From positions 982,321-1,046,320 of the forward strand of contig JAKJHU010000033.1 in assembly GCA_022316685.1 (NCBI GenBank): a stretch of DNA of 64,000 bases. The letters run 5' to 3'. Below, one piece after another: positions 13,627 to 27,800 of this stretch. The notes under the pieces are model-generated. The model ran no database searches. It worked only from the letters and a program-made list of their open reading frames with translations, and had not been told where the DNA came from. Origin of the DNA: Progne subis subis. Taxonomy: Eukaryota > Chordata > Aves > Passeriformes > Hirundinidae. Made by a program: the position numbers and the translations under genes. How positions within the stretch are numbered: the first letter of the stretch is position 1; each line of letters begins with the position of its first letter.

Positions 13627-14279
13627 CAGTAAGGAGCTACAAACATGTTTTATAACCAGACTTTAATTTTTTTTTCTGTTATTACTGCAATAAAATGCAC
13701 CTACTTCCACATCATGATATGTGATAATCAGGCTCTTAATACAGCCAATCTACTATCAAAAGATAGACCTCAGTGCAAAGTGTTTATCTGAAGACATCCA
13801 AAGCAGTTAAGACCTTTAGTGTGCAAACAACCTTTTCCAATGTGTGTAAGTCCTGGCTGAGGGAGAGCAAATGAGTTGGCAAAACACAAGGGCAGCAGGT
13901 TTGCTATTTCACTGCCAGGACCCCCTTGTAAAGATTCTGTAGTAATGCTTGGGAATCATCTCTGTGAGGATTCTGATGAGAACCAATTTAACCCACATCT
14001 AGACTTCAGCATGTGAGGAATTACTCCTCAGCTAGAAAACAGATGGAAGAGAAGTCCAGACCAAGCAGGGGCGGGAGAAAGAGGGAAAGTGCTAGAACAG
14101 GCATTGAGCATGAAAACAGAGGACAGGCTGAGTTAAGAATGATTTCAAGACTGTCTCTATCTAGAGTGAGCTAATCAGCTGTGAACCCAAGAATTGTAAC
14201 ATGTGCCATAAGGATAAAATAGGACTTACAGCCTTTTTTTTTTTTTGTGAAACAGAGCCCATTTTGTCCAGGGACATTT

Positions 14280-15782
14280 AAATAGAAAGGAGTGTCTGGT
14301 TTTATTTTTTCATTGTTCTGTTAAATGAAAGTAAATATCAAAGTTGTTATTTTGTGTGGAAAAACCCTCAGCAGTTTCAACATGCTTTGAACTGCAGTAC
14401 AAAAGCTGCTCATCTAAACCCTTCCCCTTTTCTTCTTCAAAATATACAGGCCAGCAATGTCAACTTTACACAGTAAGAAAATATATACACATTAAATACA
14501 GTAAACATTCTGCATTTTTTTTACCTTTATACAATATTAGTGAAAAAAATAAAAACATTAATAAAATTACATACAATATATTCAACAGAGTAATCAACTG
14601 TTACAAGAGGGAAGGCAGATAAGCTATTAAAGAGCAAAAGATGACACTGATGTAACGATGCAACACTTAAAAAAAACCATTTAGTATGCACTTGCAAATC
14701 TAATAGATTTCTTCTAAGATAGTGTCCATTCTATAGCAGCTTATTTATATGTAATACACATATTTAAATCTGAAGGGTTTGTGGGTGACAGGTTTATGAA
14801 GCCTTATTTTACATTCTTATAATAGAGAATTTATTCATACAAGACAGGGTAATCTACAAGAATTAAAACAGTATTATAAAACACACATGTTGATGTTATT
14901 AAAAATCTCACTTATTACGGGAATCCCCATTGGTGCTGCTACCCAACACCCTAAGTTTTTCTTCCTATATACACCCATCTTATAGACAAACCACAGTGTA
15001 AGATTTAAGTGACAGTCTTCGTACAGAGAGCACAAAAGGACATCATACCTTCCTCTGATTAGTTCACAAACAGCTCCTGGAGCTTTGAGCACATATTGTG
15101 CATGCAGCAGGACTTCACACCAAGGAATTCAGTCATATGGCTTTCACAATCTTTGCAAAGGTGAGCCAAATGCTGTTCTCTAAGCTCCACTGAAATGGTA
15201 TTTTATTCTCCATTTAAAGAAGGCGCAGCTGCTGTGTTTTGTATTTTTAAGAGACACTGGATGTTCATACCAATTCTGCTTTGCAGATTACCATGATTCA
15301 GCCCACATCTGAACCACTTCCTCACCTGCTCCCAACAGGGGAGGTCTAACACTCCTCCTGAACTCACGTTTCATGTCACGGGGCAGTTCTTTCCCAGCCA
15401 ACCTAAAACAATGCTTGCAGGTATGTGCTGGCAAGAAAATAAATACATACTGTTTTCAAATGTCTTGTGATTAACAAGGGAAACAAGAAAACTTCCTTCA
15501 GCTTTCAGTGCGGTAAAATATTTCTGGCCAGTTCTGATAGGTCTATGGGAACAGCTGGGTTTTTTTTTCATTTTATCCACTTCAATTTTTCAGAAGCAGA
15601 GCACTTGTAGCAAAAAAAAAAAGTTAGTCAAATCAGATTCTCATGTGTCTAGGGCTTGTCTGAATCAAGCTCAAGTTCTAACTTGGGTGACTGATTTCTT
15701 CTGTTCCAAACAAGGTGAAGCTCCATTCATTCTACATCCTCCTTGATTTCAGTCTGTTATTTTCCCCTAATTAGGCAAGATT
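14280..15782 (-). other. SLF2: Probable SLF2 3' untranslated region
   Basis: AT-rich sequence directly downstream of the SLF2 stop. Minus-strand AATAAA signals lie at 15202-15207, 14830-14835 and 14301-14306, so alternative polyadenylation is possible. The lower limit given here follows the last signal and is a guess. No conserved open frame was seen. Confidence 0.45.
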
Positions 15783-15818
15783 TCATGAATCTGGCTCCCA
15801 GAAGTCATGCAGTTTTCC
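15783..15818 (-). CDS. SLF2: SLF2 final coding exon 20
   Basis: After a TTTACTCTTTAG acceptor the frame reads [11 protein letters not shown] and stops at TGA (15785-15783). The 3' untranslated region continues to lower coordinates. Confidence 0.85.
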   Translation of the reverse strand, partial: GKLHDFWEPDS

Positions 15819-18800
15819 CTAAAGAGTAAAAACAAATTAGTATACAAGTCAGAAATCCAGCGTCAAAAGAAATGAGTAGAGTAGGCAACTGCTTAGCTTG
15901 GGAGCACCACAACGTGCTGGAAAAAGTCCCTGGCATTTTATTCTGAAATACTTGCCCATTTCCCTTGTGTGAATTAATCCCAAATATCTCAAAAAAAAAA
16001 AAAAACCAACACTGAAAGAGCCACCTTGTTATCAACTTTCATTAATTGCTAAGGGGATTCTGCAGCCATGTGTTGCTCCTGCTCTAGAACATGAAATATC
16101 ACACAAACAACTTTTTTTTTTTTTTTTTTTTGCATTTTTGGGAGTAATTTATAATCTTTAAAAACAGTTAATTACACAGCTTTTAAATGCAATCAATATG
16201 TATAATTTAATTTTTATGTAAATGATACACTGCATTACTGGAAAGCTGATCTATTCCAAGAGAGATAGCTTTGTGTTTCAAGACAGGACTCAAACAGTTG
16301 GTCTGATCACATTACAACAGAAATCTTACAAGCCAAGCCTGGAACAAAGTGTTCTGGACTTTGAGTATCAGTAGAAATTATCCACCTATTCTACCAAGGC
16401 CATCTAGGTGTCACAAAGGCAAATATTTCTGAGACGTATCACGGCATTATTTACTACTTTTACAAACATGAGAGGCTTTGCCTAACCACGGCATGAAATT
16501 TGACACATTCAAAGGGGGAGGAGTTGTTGAGAGCACTGAAACATAAGTGAATAAAGCTCTGCACTCAAGAAGACTCAAAGCCACACGGTGCCAGACCACA
16601 GCAGGATGTGCCTCACTGCATTCCTGCCCCAATGTCCTTCTGGAAGCATCTGCTAATAGCTGTAATCAGAGACAGGCCCTGTGACTCGACTCAGGACTGG
16701 TTTTTAGGTGTATTACACACACCTTCACAAAAACAGTGCTTTTAACGATGGAGAGGAGATCCTGCTTTTAGTGATGCCAGCAAAGTAAGATCTTTAATTA
16801 AAAGCCACTCTAATGCATCTAACTGTATTCCACAGCCATGACACTTATGTAGAGAATCTCTTGAAAAGAATATGTCATTTTCAAGTGCAGAAAAATGAGT
16901 TAAATGCACCCCACAACGTCGGAAGAGAGAAAACAGTTTCATGACAGTACCTGAGTAAGCCGAGTGGTTTGTATCACGTCCTGCCATTTCCCATATATCC
17001 TAGCAGCCAAGCCTTTTACCTGCAAATTCACACTGATTAATGTAGCCATTTATGCTTAAAAAGACAAAATCACATCCTGTGTTCCCCCTCACAGCTTTAA
17101 ACTAAAAAAAAACAAACAAAAAAACCCACAAAACAAACAACAAAACCCCCAAAAACAAACAAAAACAAAACAAAACCCAAACAAAACAAAAAAAACCAAA
17201 AAAAACCCAACAACAACAAAAAAAAACCATTAAAAAAAAAAAAAAAACAACAAACCACACCCCCCCCCAAACCAGATAACCCAACACAGAAGGTTTACTG
17301 GAAAAGGAACAATTTTATTGTCACAAAGTATCATCACCTCAACTTCAGATCCCTGTAACTCCTGACTCTCAATTTAAAGTCATGCACTCCACGAACACAT
17401 CAGAGGCACATGACTCTTCTCAGGTTAAATGTTTGGAATCACCACGCAAACCTCTGGCCTCCAAACACCACCTCATCCCTGGGAAATGAGGTTTGTCACA
17501 CGAGCAAACTGTACCTGAACAGGGGCAACTGCGGCCACAAAAGCCAACAATGCAGCACTGGCTGCTTCTGAAACAAATTCCTGGTATAAAACTGGGATTT
17601 TTCATAACAGCTCACAAGCAGGTGTTTAATCCAAGCCATTCACACTGAGATTTGCTTCATTTGCTGTGTTATAACCCAGCTCAGTGTCATCCTCTAGAAG
17701 TTACTGCAGCATTACACAAATGAAGCAATGGAGAAAACCAGAATTAAGATTTTCCACTCTTAGTGCAACGGCAAATAGAAACAGAAGTGGAAGCAACCAG
17801 AGATACAACACTCCAAGGCAAGAGTAATTAACTTTTTAAAAGGATCCACAACCCACTAATCTGTCTGAGCATGAAAAGAAGAATGTTTTTGAGAGGTGAG
17901 GAAGCACACAACTGCAAATGTCTGATTTAGAGGCAAAGAAGCCAAGGCTTTTCAAAGCTGAGGCTGGTCACCTTCTCACTGAGCTGACTTGGTTTGTTAC
18001 AACAGCACAAAACCCACGAAAGTCACAAAATCTGGACTACACAAAATCTGTGAGCAGTAAGGCTCACACGACAAAGCAAACAAAAGGCAGGTGTCCAAGC
18101 TTGATGCTGTATCACATACACAGCTGGCTTAAATCCAAAGCATTTTTAATCAATTCACTCGTTTGAAAAGTGAATTGAAGACTCTGTGCAAGACAGGCAA
18201 CACTTCCAGTCCTCTGCATCCTGCCCTGCTCTTCCAATGGGAGTCAGCTGCCAGTGACTGCACACAGAGAAACTCTGTGGCCTAAACGTGGAGATGCCTG
18301 GCTAAAGGGAAGATCAGTCACATTTTAGAGCTGCTAGGAGTCCCATTGTTAGCATAAGGAGTATTTTCAGTGAATTAAAATGGGTATGTATTTATCCCCA
18401 TGCAAAGACATGACACAGACAGAAAAAAACAGCAAAAAAAAACCCAAGCCCACTAGAAGCTCCTAGAATTTCCAGGGCTGAGACGAGGGAACAATATGGA
18501 TCACAAACACTAAAAACCACCCCAAAACCAAAAGAAATCAGAAAAATCAAGTTTTGCATCTTACCTTAGACCGATAAAACATTCTTGCATCTTCCCTAAT
18601 ATCACCTTTCACGTGCTTATCTAAGGCACGACAAAGCTTCAGCAAGTGTTGCTAAATAAAGACAAAAGTGTACAGCTATTAAATCCTCCATGTCAAAACT
18701 ACAGGCTTTATACAAATATTATATCAATTTAAAAATTACATGCTTCAGTAAGAATTTTTCTCAGAAATACACAGTTAAGAAAGGGAAAAGAAAGAAAATA

Positions 18801-21800
18801 AGATCACATCACAAGATCCTCTATCTGTCACTGGCATGCTCCTGGTAAACCAGGCCTAAGTTTTTTTTAAAAGCAGCTTCAAAGTATAGCAGAGCTATAC
18901 AACACAAATTCTGAAGTTCCTACTAACTAAATTGCAAATCCTTTTTGCCCCCAAAATAGCAAACACAGTGCTCAGTGCCATTCACATCTTTTATCAGCAA
19001 AAAAAATTTCTGAAGTTACAATAGCTGAAAATAACCTTTTTCGTAACGATGACTCAGGTAATTTCTTTTGTAGGAATTGGCTGAGCAGGTAAAATATATC
19101 CAAGGTTTTATGAGCTGATCTTTTAGTCTCTCTAAATTTCTGATTACTTTAATAAAGTAGTTTTGCACTTCATGTTCTCCTGATAATGATTCTCAAGGTC
19201 TTTCACATTCAGTTAATTTCTTCATAAAATTCCTGTTTTCAGTCTCTCACTGGACAGCTGCCAAGAGGCTCTGCTCTGCAGAACAGGTGAGACACGCTGA
19301 AATTCTATTTATAAACATTTGCTGGTGTCTCAAGGCCACCACAATTTATCCCCTCTACCTGGAAGAGTGGCAGGAATGAAATAGTTAAGATTGATTTTAC
19401 ACAAGTCTAGCCTGCACAATATTCAGCCACACCCCCTCTTGCCACTTGATGGCTAACAGGTCAGCGACTAATGAAATCCTTCTCCATTAAGATATTGAGA
19501 CATTAAAGAAACCAATTGAAAACATCAAGTTTCTCCACAAATCTAAGTAATATACTGAGACATTTAAGCATCCAAATGTAGCCAAACATTACTGCTTTAG
19601 GTCTCTCAAACAATTCCTATGATAGATTCCTTAAAAGCCAAGAGCGATTCCACAAAGCAGAAGGTTTACACAAACACCTTGCAGCAAGCAACTCCCAGCA
19701 AATGATCACAGAAATCTGAACAGAAATATTGAAAAGCCAAACCGAAAGTATTACTTAGCAGCTGTTCACATCACATGGCACAAAGGAACTACTACTACAG
19801 AGAAGAGCTACAGTCCTTGCTTTCACCTGCTGCACTCAAGCACAGGAAACTGAAACATGCTTGAAAATATTTTACTGGATATTTTTAAAGTGGTTTTCTT
19901 CTAGACTGAAAAATTTAAATCCTACTTCCAAAGCTGATGGAAATATTTAACTTAGAACTTCTGTGTCAAGTTTCTCCAGATACTTTCTGAGAAAGATCAA
20001 CACAACAAATGCCTGCTCTTTCACAGCTTTATGTGTGGAGGTAGCTCCATTCACAGAAACACAGAAGAGAGGTTTCCCTTCTCTGCAGTAAACACATGGA
20101 AGTTCTTCTGCATTTACTTTGCCCAGAACAAAATTTCCCCCAGTGCTATTATGCACTGGTGATCTTCCATCACAGGACAGCTCTTACCTAGAACAGACTG
20201 AACGTGCAAGACAACATTCTAGAATCTAAAGGTCTAGCCCCTCGAGTTACTTACCCTTTGACTCGGATTTACGACATCAAGGAAACTGGCTTCACTGACT
20301 AAATGAAGGAGGACATAGATTAAGTAGTAGACCTGGGGAGAAATCAGAAGAGCTTTAGCAATCAAAGCACCATTATAATTCTTCACATCTAGAAGCGGAA
20401 CTGTCTCTGCTTTCTGGAATGAACCCTCCAACAGCCAGACTAATGGACAAGTATATCAACATATCTGCCTAAATAACTCATTTGAAACAGTATATTCACA
20501 TATTAGAAACATCTGAAACCAGTATTATACTGTTATAAATAACCTAAGGGACCCATAAAAATGTGTTTTTAATAACTGAAAATTAAATTCAGCAGCTGGC
20601 TTTATTCTCCCACCATCTACCCCCAGACCAAAGCACTTGCTAAGAGATTCCATGATAACCATTCAAATAACCAAACCAATGGTCAATTTTTGGATGGATG
20701 GAAATACTAAATATTTCTACCACTTGTTTGGGAGAAGAGATTAATACAAGATTCATAAGTCTTCTTCTGAAGCCCGCAGGTGAAGGCTTGGCTCAGCATC
20801 AAACAGTTTTCACTGATTACATCAGAAGGGATTATATCATCACATCCTCTGATTACAGAGGTAAAGACACAAGACATCCCCGTGACTCAGAACATCTGAC
20901 CATTTCCCTGTTTGTAAAACAACCCAATACAGGTTCCTCCACCACAGGCTCCTTTCCTTCCTTCATGACTATAACCAAAATTAGTAATATTTTGAAGATG
21001 AACAGTAACAAAAGTGTATTTCCAGTTCCACAGAACTATTAAAAAGTAAAAGAAACATTCCCCAATTTGTATATATTATTATATATAAAATATAAAAAAG
21101 ATGCATAAGAAAGCAAAAGCAAAAAAGCACTATTGGCTACACACCTCATGTTCTAGTTCTGCATGAACTTCATCATCTGTATGCTCCTTCTGGCCTTTTC
21201 TCATCTCTCTCAGCTTCTTCAGTAGATAAGAAGGTTTCATACACACCAGAAAGTGATGCAGAAGAGACATCTACAAATACAAGCATTAAAAAATTGGACT
21301 GATTTACTGACAACAGAAAATTGGAAACTGAGTGCCACTACAATATTAGTTGTCCATTACGACAAGAACAAAAAAAGGACTTTAAATTAAAAAAAAAGAA
21401 GTTTTCAAGCTTTGAGTAATTTTGACTATTCACGTACTTCAGTGTTTGTACACTTCCTGAATAAAAGGTCAAACCTGCAAACAGTGTGTCTCCACATGAT
21501 TACAAAAGGAAGGCTCAAAGAAGTGTAGACCTCTTCCCTATGTCTAAAATGAATGTTTAGGCACATAAACAAGCACAAGCTGCAGAACCTGCAGATTACA
21601 TACACGTGCAAATACACTAATCTAAAGAGAAAATTATTAATTGGTCATTTGGCAAGGTTCTTGAAAACAGCTTACAGTATTAAAACATAAAACACAAGCA
21701 TACAATATATATGATTTCTAAACTTCCAAATTCGACAAAGACAACACATGTATGCAGTACCTGCTTGTCACTGTCATCAGGTATTTCTACATGCTTTTTA

Positions 21801-24800
21801 TGAAGAAATTTTGCAATTATCACTAGGCTAAGACGTCTTCTTACTTCCCTGAAAAATAATTAAAAAATTATTTCCCTTAGAATTTCTCTAATCCACAGTT
21901 TCTATAAAGTATGTGAGGCTATGCATGTCTTCCCTAGATATAATTAATCTGGATTTTCTGAATACAGGTGCTATATAAACCAGTAAGTGGGCTAGTAAAA
22001 CAGAAGTACCCTTAATCTCATTGCAGCTCAGCTTCTGCACAAGTAAACAATGCCAGATACTTGTCTCCAAACCTGATGTTAATGACCCAACCAATTCTGC
22101 TTACTCAGTTACATTATAGTTTACTAATTTCAAAGATACAGAACTTGGAATGATGCTTAGAAGCAGATACGAATCACCCAAAGAGAATTTAAATTCTGGT
22201 CACTCGGACAAGAATTAGAGTGATGGATGTCAGAACCTGAAGCTAAGCCTTTCTTTGCTGCAGGGTACCAAGAATCCACAGCCCAGAAACTACGTAAGAG
22301 CTTTAACAACCCTTTTTCACAGCAGATGTGATCAGGAAGCTGTACATGCACACCAAGAACTGCACATACATCTGTAACACATGAGAAAACAAATTCTTTT
22401 TTTGTTTAAAGTGTCATGTCATAAACATTGCATTTCCCAGACCTTGAGCTTATACAAATAAACCAGCTGTTAACGATCCCATGCGTTTCTGACTTGACAG
22501 TGTCATTACCGTCCACGCGTGATCCAGCTGGGCATGAGCTGAACAAGCCACAGGAGGTTATGGTGACTACTGGAGAGTTCACTCACTGCCAGGCACAGCT
22601 CAGACACCTTTAAAAGAACAACAAAACATCCTGAAACTGAAGAGTGGCTGTTTGCTTTATTGGCAGAGGAAGACACATCTACTCCCCAGAAACACAGGCA
22701 GCATTAAGTGATAAAAGGAACTGATTAACAAGAGATGATGTACATAAAAAAAAATCTCTGCACTGCACCAAGAGGTGAGTCTGCTAAATACAATTTAAAG
22801 TTGAGATCAGAATCTTTTTAGTTACATCTTACCGGCATAGTGCAATAATTTCCTCATTCTTTCAGACTGCCATTTTAAACATACAGATATTTTAGCACGC
22901 AAAATCTTAAGATAAACTCTTGTAGAAGAGGACAGGCAACTCAATGTCATGCAACAAAAGCCCTCTCAGTATACCCACCCACTTCCTAAATCTCACACAA
23001 ACACAAAGCTTTGAAATTTTTATACGTACTATTATTGAAAATTCTGTATTACATTTTCAGCCCGTACTTAAGAAAAAAAGAGAAAACTTCAAAACAGAGG
23101 TTACAGTTTCACAAATCCACTAATCTAGTACAATAAATTTATGAAGTTACCTTTGCATCCCAGTCTTTTATATTCATCAGAAGCTTTACAAAAAGGCACT
23201 GAAAATCTATCGGAAAATGGTTTTTTAACTGTTTCTCCAAGCTTATTTTAAATAGCAATATAAGCAGCAGCCATATTTCTTGGTCAGTATATCCATCGTG
23301 AATTACTGATGTACAGAAAACTAGAAACTTTAAAAGAAATACAAAGCATTAAAATATGGAATTGCTTTCGCTTATTTTGAAGCATGATGAGAACTCAAGT
23401 TTTCCATGCTCACATTAAAATGTACCTCCAGTGATGTACTGTTTTGGCAACACTTGTATACTAATATACCCCCATACCCCAGTAACAGCATCCTTTTTTT
23501 TTTAATGTCTGCTGGAGACTCAGTTTTTTGAGCAATGGTAACATTCCCCAGACACTACCGGAGCGGGAAAGATCTTTCTTTACTACATAGATAATCCTCC
23601 TTTAATTGAAGGAATTGATAAAGGATTTTCTAAACATTCCAGGAATACTGAAAACTGAAATCAGTGAATAGTTTCTTCTAAGAGAGGGAGCCAAGATGTC
23701 CTATCAGCAAAACTCTGCAGTTGTGAGTGAAGCCAATGGAAGTCAAGAAACTGAAGTTTGCAAAATGCCTGCAATAAACTCTGCTGAATGTGAAGCTGAA
23801 GTCTCAGGACAGCATCTCCTCAAACACACGCTCAAGACTAGACTGAAAACCTGATCTTCCCTCCCAAAAGGAAACAGACACTAAAAAAGAAACCCAACCC
23901 ACAAAAACCTTGGAGTTTTCTCACCTTAATCACATTAATTAAATTGTTTTTAAGTAGACTGGGGAACGCTGGAGTGGCAAAGGCTACATCTCCTGTTGGC
24001 TGTTGTTGATCCACTGCTTCTTGCACCTGACTTCTAATAGAAGAAACACAATCTGAGCAAAAAATAAACAATTCAAAAGCCCACAAAGGCTTATTGACAT
24101 CAAACTGAAGGAAAAAAAAAAAATCCTGCAGGCATCAAATGCCCTCAACCCAAAATCTTCAGTTACAGCGCATCTAACCCACACATCTATCTCAACTTGT
24201 AGCCTGCAAACCCCTCATTAGGAATATGCAGGACAAAGGACAATGCTCTGGTTTGCTAAATTCTTACCTAGAAGGCATTGTTTGAATTCCAGGGTAATTT
24301 GTTCTCACTGAGACCTGAGCCAAGAACTTACAGAGTATGGGAAAGGAAATAAAGAAGAACCTTCTGATTCTACATCCTAAGCACAAGACCTGCTTTCACA
24401 GGATCTAGGCAAAAAAATATCAAAAGGAAAACACTTACAAAATATCATGCTCATTGAAGGGGGGTTGAAGATGTTGCAATGGAAAGAGAGATCTGAACCC
24501 AATACCCATGTTGACAAAAACAGCTGCTATATCAGCTATTGAAGGAATCCATGGCTTAAACTGTTCATCACTGATGGAAGCTACAAATAAAAGACAAGGA
24601 ATGGATTAGTTTAAATTTAGTTCTTAGCATTAGTTCCTTTTAAGGGAAACAAATAAGCTTAGCAGTTTGCATCAATTCTAGCAGCTCTCATCTCAGAGTC
24701 AGTACATTAAATAGTAAGCTTATTTTCAGAACAAAGGGGGAAGAGAAAAAATGCCTAATACAGTATTCTACACTAGGGAAACATCTTGCCTATGTAACAG

Positions 24801-27800
24801 GTAGATTACTTTCAAGTTCCCCCCATTTTCTGTCATAGTTCTTTTTCATCACAAACAGCAGAACCAACAACAAGGCAATATTCTTAAGAGAACACATAAA
24901 TTACTGCCTGTGTAGGTAAAGGTAAGAGGGTGTTATCACAGCGGGACTGGAAGAGAAGCTAAGTAACATTTGAAAACAGGCAAGGTTTCTGGAACAGAAG
25001 TGGTAAACAAGGAGCTTCCAGCCTTAATTGTTTGAATGCTCATTCATTATCTTGAACTGTTCATCCAGAATCAAGCCTAATGCCAGTAAGGCACAAAATA
25101 AAGGAGGCTACATTCCCTCTGATATCAGCTCTGATTTCAAACAAGAATTAAAATACGGGGTGCAATTTGGACAGGCCTGTGCAAACACTTAAAGAGAACC
25201 ATATTACTTTAACAATGTTAACTGGTAGTCTTAAATGAATGTCACTTTTGATGGATCTGAATGAAGACGTGGGGAACACACAAAGGAACTTATAGTGGAG
25301 AAATATTTGAGTACAGACAAAGGAAGAAGACAAAGCACAGAAGACATTAGCAGCACTGTGGGCTGAACAGATCCTTCAAAGTGTTTCTGTGAAGGTGCAT
25401 GATTCACTTCACTTTTGTCATTAATCTGGAAAGTAAATCATGAAGTGCTACATACTGGATATGACAAAGTGAAAAACATCTTGTAGTCCTTAAGCTACAA
25501 ATGTCCACATCATCCGAAGTAAAAGATGGAAAAGAGAGCAAACTTTTGAGCATACTGAGCTTCTCTTCAGGTCAACTCTATTTGTGAAATACCAGGAATG
25601 AGTTAAAAAGGCTCTGTACGGGATGCACTACTCTGGAGGTATGTGCCAGGACCACATAGGGTGATATAGGTTGCACACACTCAGCGAAGGTCAGTCCTCA
25701 GCATTTCTGCATCAAATTAGTAAAAACAGAGCCTAAATTCAAGCCAAAATCACCCAACAAAACTAGTGCCTTTCACTTCCTCACTAACACTTTTCTAAAC
25801 TGAAGAGAGAAGTGTTTTCATTCAGGTGATCAGTTTTCCATCCTTCAAATACTTACAGTTTTTTAGTGTTAGCTCCATCAATCTTTCTAAGAGCTTGGTG
25901 GAAACACAATGGTCAAGGTGGATAGACATCATCTGCAAAGAGAGAAGAAGCTATGCATCAAAAACCAACCTGTGTGACAGCATCAGTTTTCTTTTAATTA
26001 GAAAAACCACCCCCACATCAAATCAGAACAAAAATACCACCAAACTTCCCAGCAGAGTAAAATGAGTAACAGATTAAAAACCAACCAACCAAAAAACTCC
26101 AACCCCAAAGCCTCTATAAAGCAAGATACACCACTGAGAACAGAAGACTGTGAATATTACTTCAAGCAGTGCAAAGATGATATGAATACTTTAAAATTAA
26201 TTATTTACAGTACCAGAATGCTGTAACCCCATGTTGGTTTACAAACAAGCTCTGAGGGTTAAGAGAATAGAAAGTATCACGTACCCCTTTGGAACCCATT
26301 TGCATCTGTGATCAAATTGAGCTCCCTGAGCAGGAGTGGAGGCAACAGAGTTAACTACACCCTTTTCCAACCACAGATAAGATGGATGTATGCAATATTA
26401 AACCCAAACAATGAATTCTTAGTTTTTTCACATAACTCTTAACTATAAAAACATGACAATGAAGTACAGTTCAGGTTTCTTGGAGCACATCACTGGCCCA
26501 ACAAAAAGTCTTTTTTCTCCCCCAAGTGCTGGACAGTTTCCTGCTCTGTAAGTGATCTCAATTGGCTCACACTTCATCCTTATTAGAGGAACACCAGAGC
26601 TCAGAGAAACGGGGAAGGCAAATTTTTAACTGGCTGGAGGGAAGGACAGGAAAGAGCAAAAGGCTTTGCTTTTGGCAAACGTAGAAAGCCAGTCAACAGA
26701 CTGAAGCTGCAATTTCCCAGGCGGTCCAGACTTCTTTTTTGTTTCAGGTGCAGTTAGAATGTGGCAATTAATAACAGAATGAGACTGCAGGGGGGCAGTT
26801 CTGTGAGTAACAACACTGTAAACTCCCGGTGACTCAGACCCTGACACATATCTTGAAAACAGAGAGTCACGGCACTTCCTTTGAGAATGACTCCAGGCTT
26901 CTTCCTGAGCCATAAGGCACCTTTCCCAAATGAAAATTATCAGATAATGCTGTTATCACTGATGATTTCGAAGATTATATATGTAGAAAATGTTACTTTA
27001 GCACTTTTGCATACTGCAGCATGTATTGTTTTTCTAAGGGTGAGAGGAAACAAGATTAGCATTTGCTCATGACTTTCACCCATAGCACCTCTCCTCACCT
27101 ACTGTGTCCTTTTTCAATGCAGTAGCATATATGAACACGAATATGCAGCTTTGCATTCACTCAGAATGTGGAGGAAAGGCTCTCTCCATTGTTTTACCCC
27201 TAGTGACAATCAAAGTGTTTCAGACTGGAGAACAAATCAAAACCCAGGGGGAAAAAATAATATCTGATTTAAAAGTTGTTAACGGAACAGATTCACCAAC
27301 TTCTTCAACTGGCTTCCAGGAAAAATATTATACACACAGAGAATTATTATAATACATGAATAGCGCAGACTGACCTTGAAAAGCCACTTTAGAATTGGTG
27401 TGGAACACAATGTATCACGGTAAGCAGAACTTAGAACACCATTAACAACTAAAAAAACCTGCTGCGTTACACTACAACTGTAAGAGAAAAACAGGGGCAA
27501 GGAAAAAGGATAAAAATCAATTAGTGGTTGCATCATCACTTTCCCAAAAACATAAGAACATCCTCACCCCTCAGATCATCATCAACAGCAAAGAAAGATC
27601 TGAATATGCAAAACAGATGTTATTCTCAGGCTATCACTTACATAAAGTATCATAGTATTGAAACCTTGATTTTTAATAGCAATCAAATTCACAAATGTCA
27701 TTTAGAACATCTTTCTCTCTATAAAGCCATAGTACACAGTCTAGAAATATCTGTATTATTAGGGAATAATAGTTTCAAACGAACATTGATTACACCATTG

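Noticed and set aside
13410..13646. Phe/Gly-rich minus-strand frame
   Set aside because: It is a translation of the A/C low-complexity tract.
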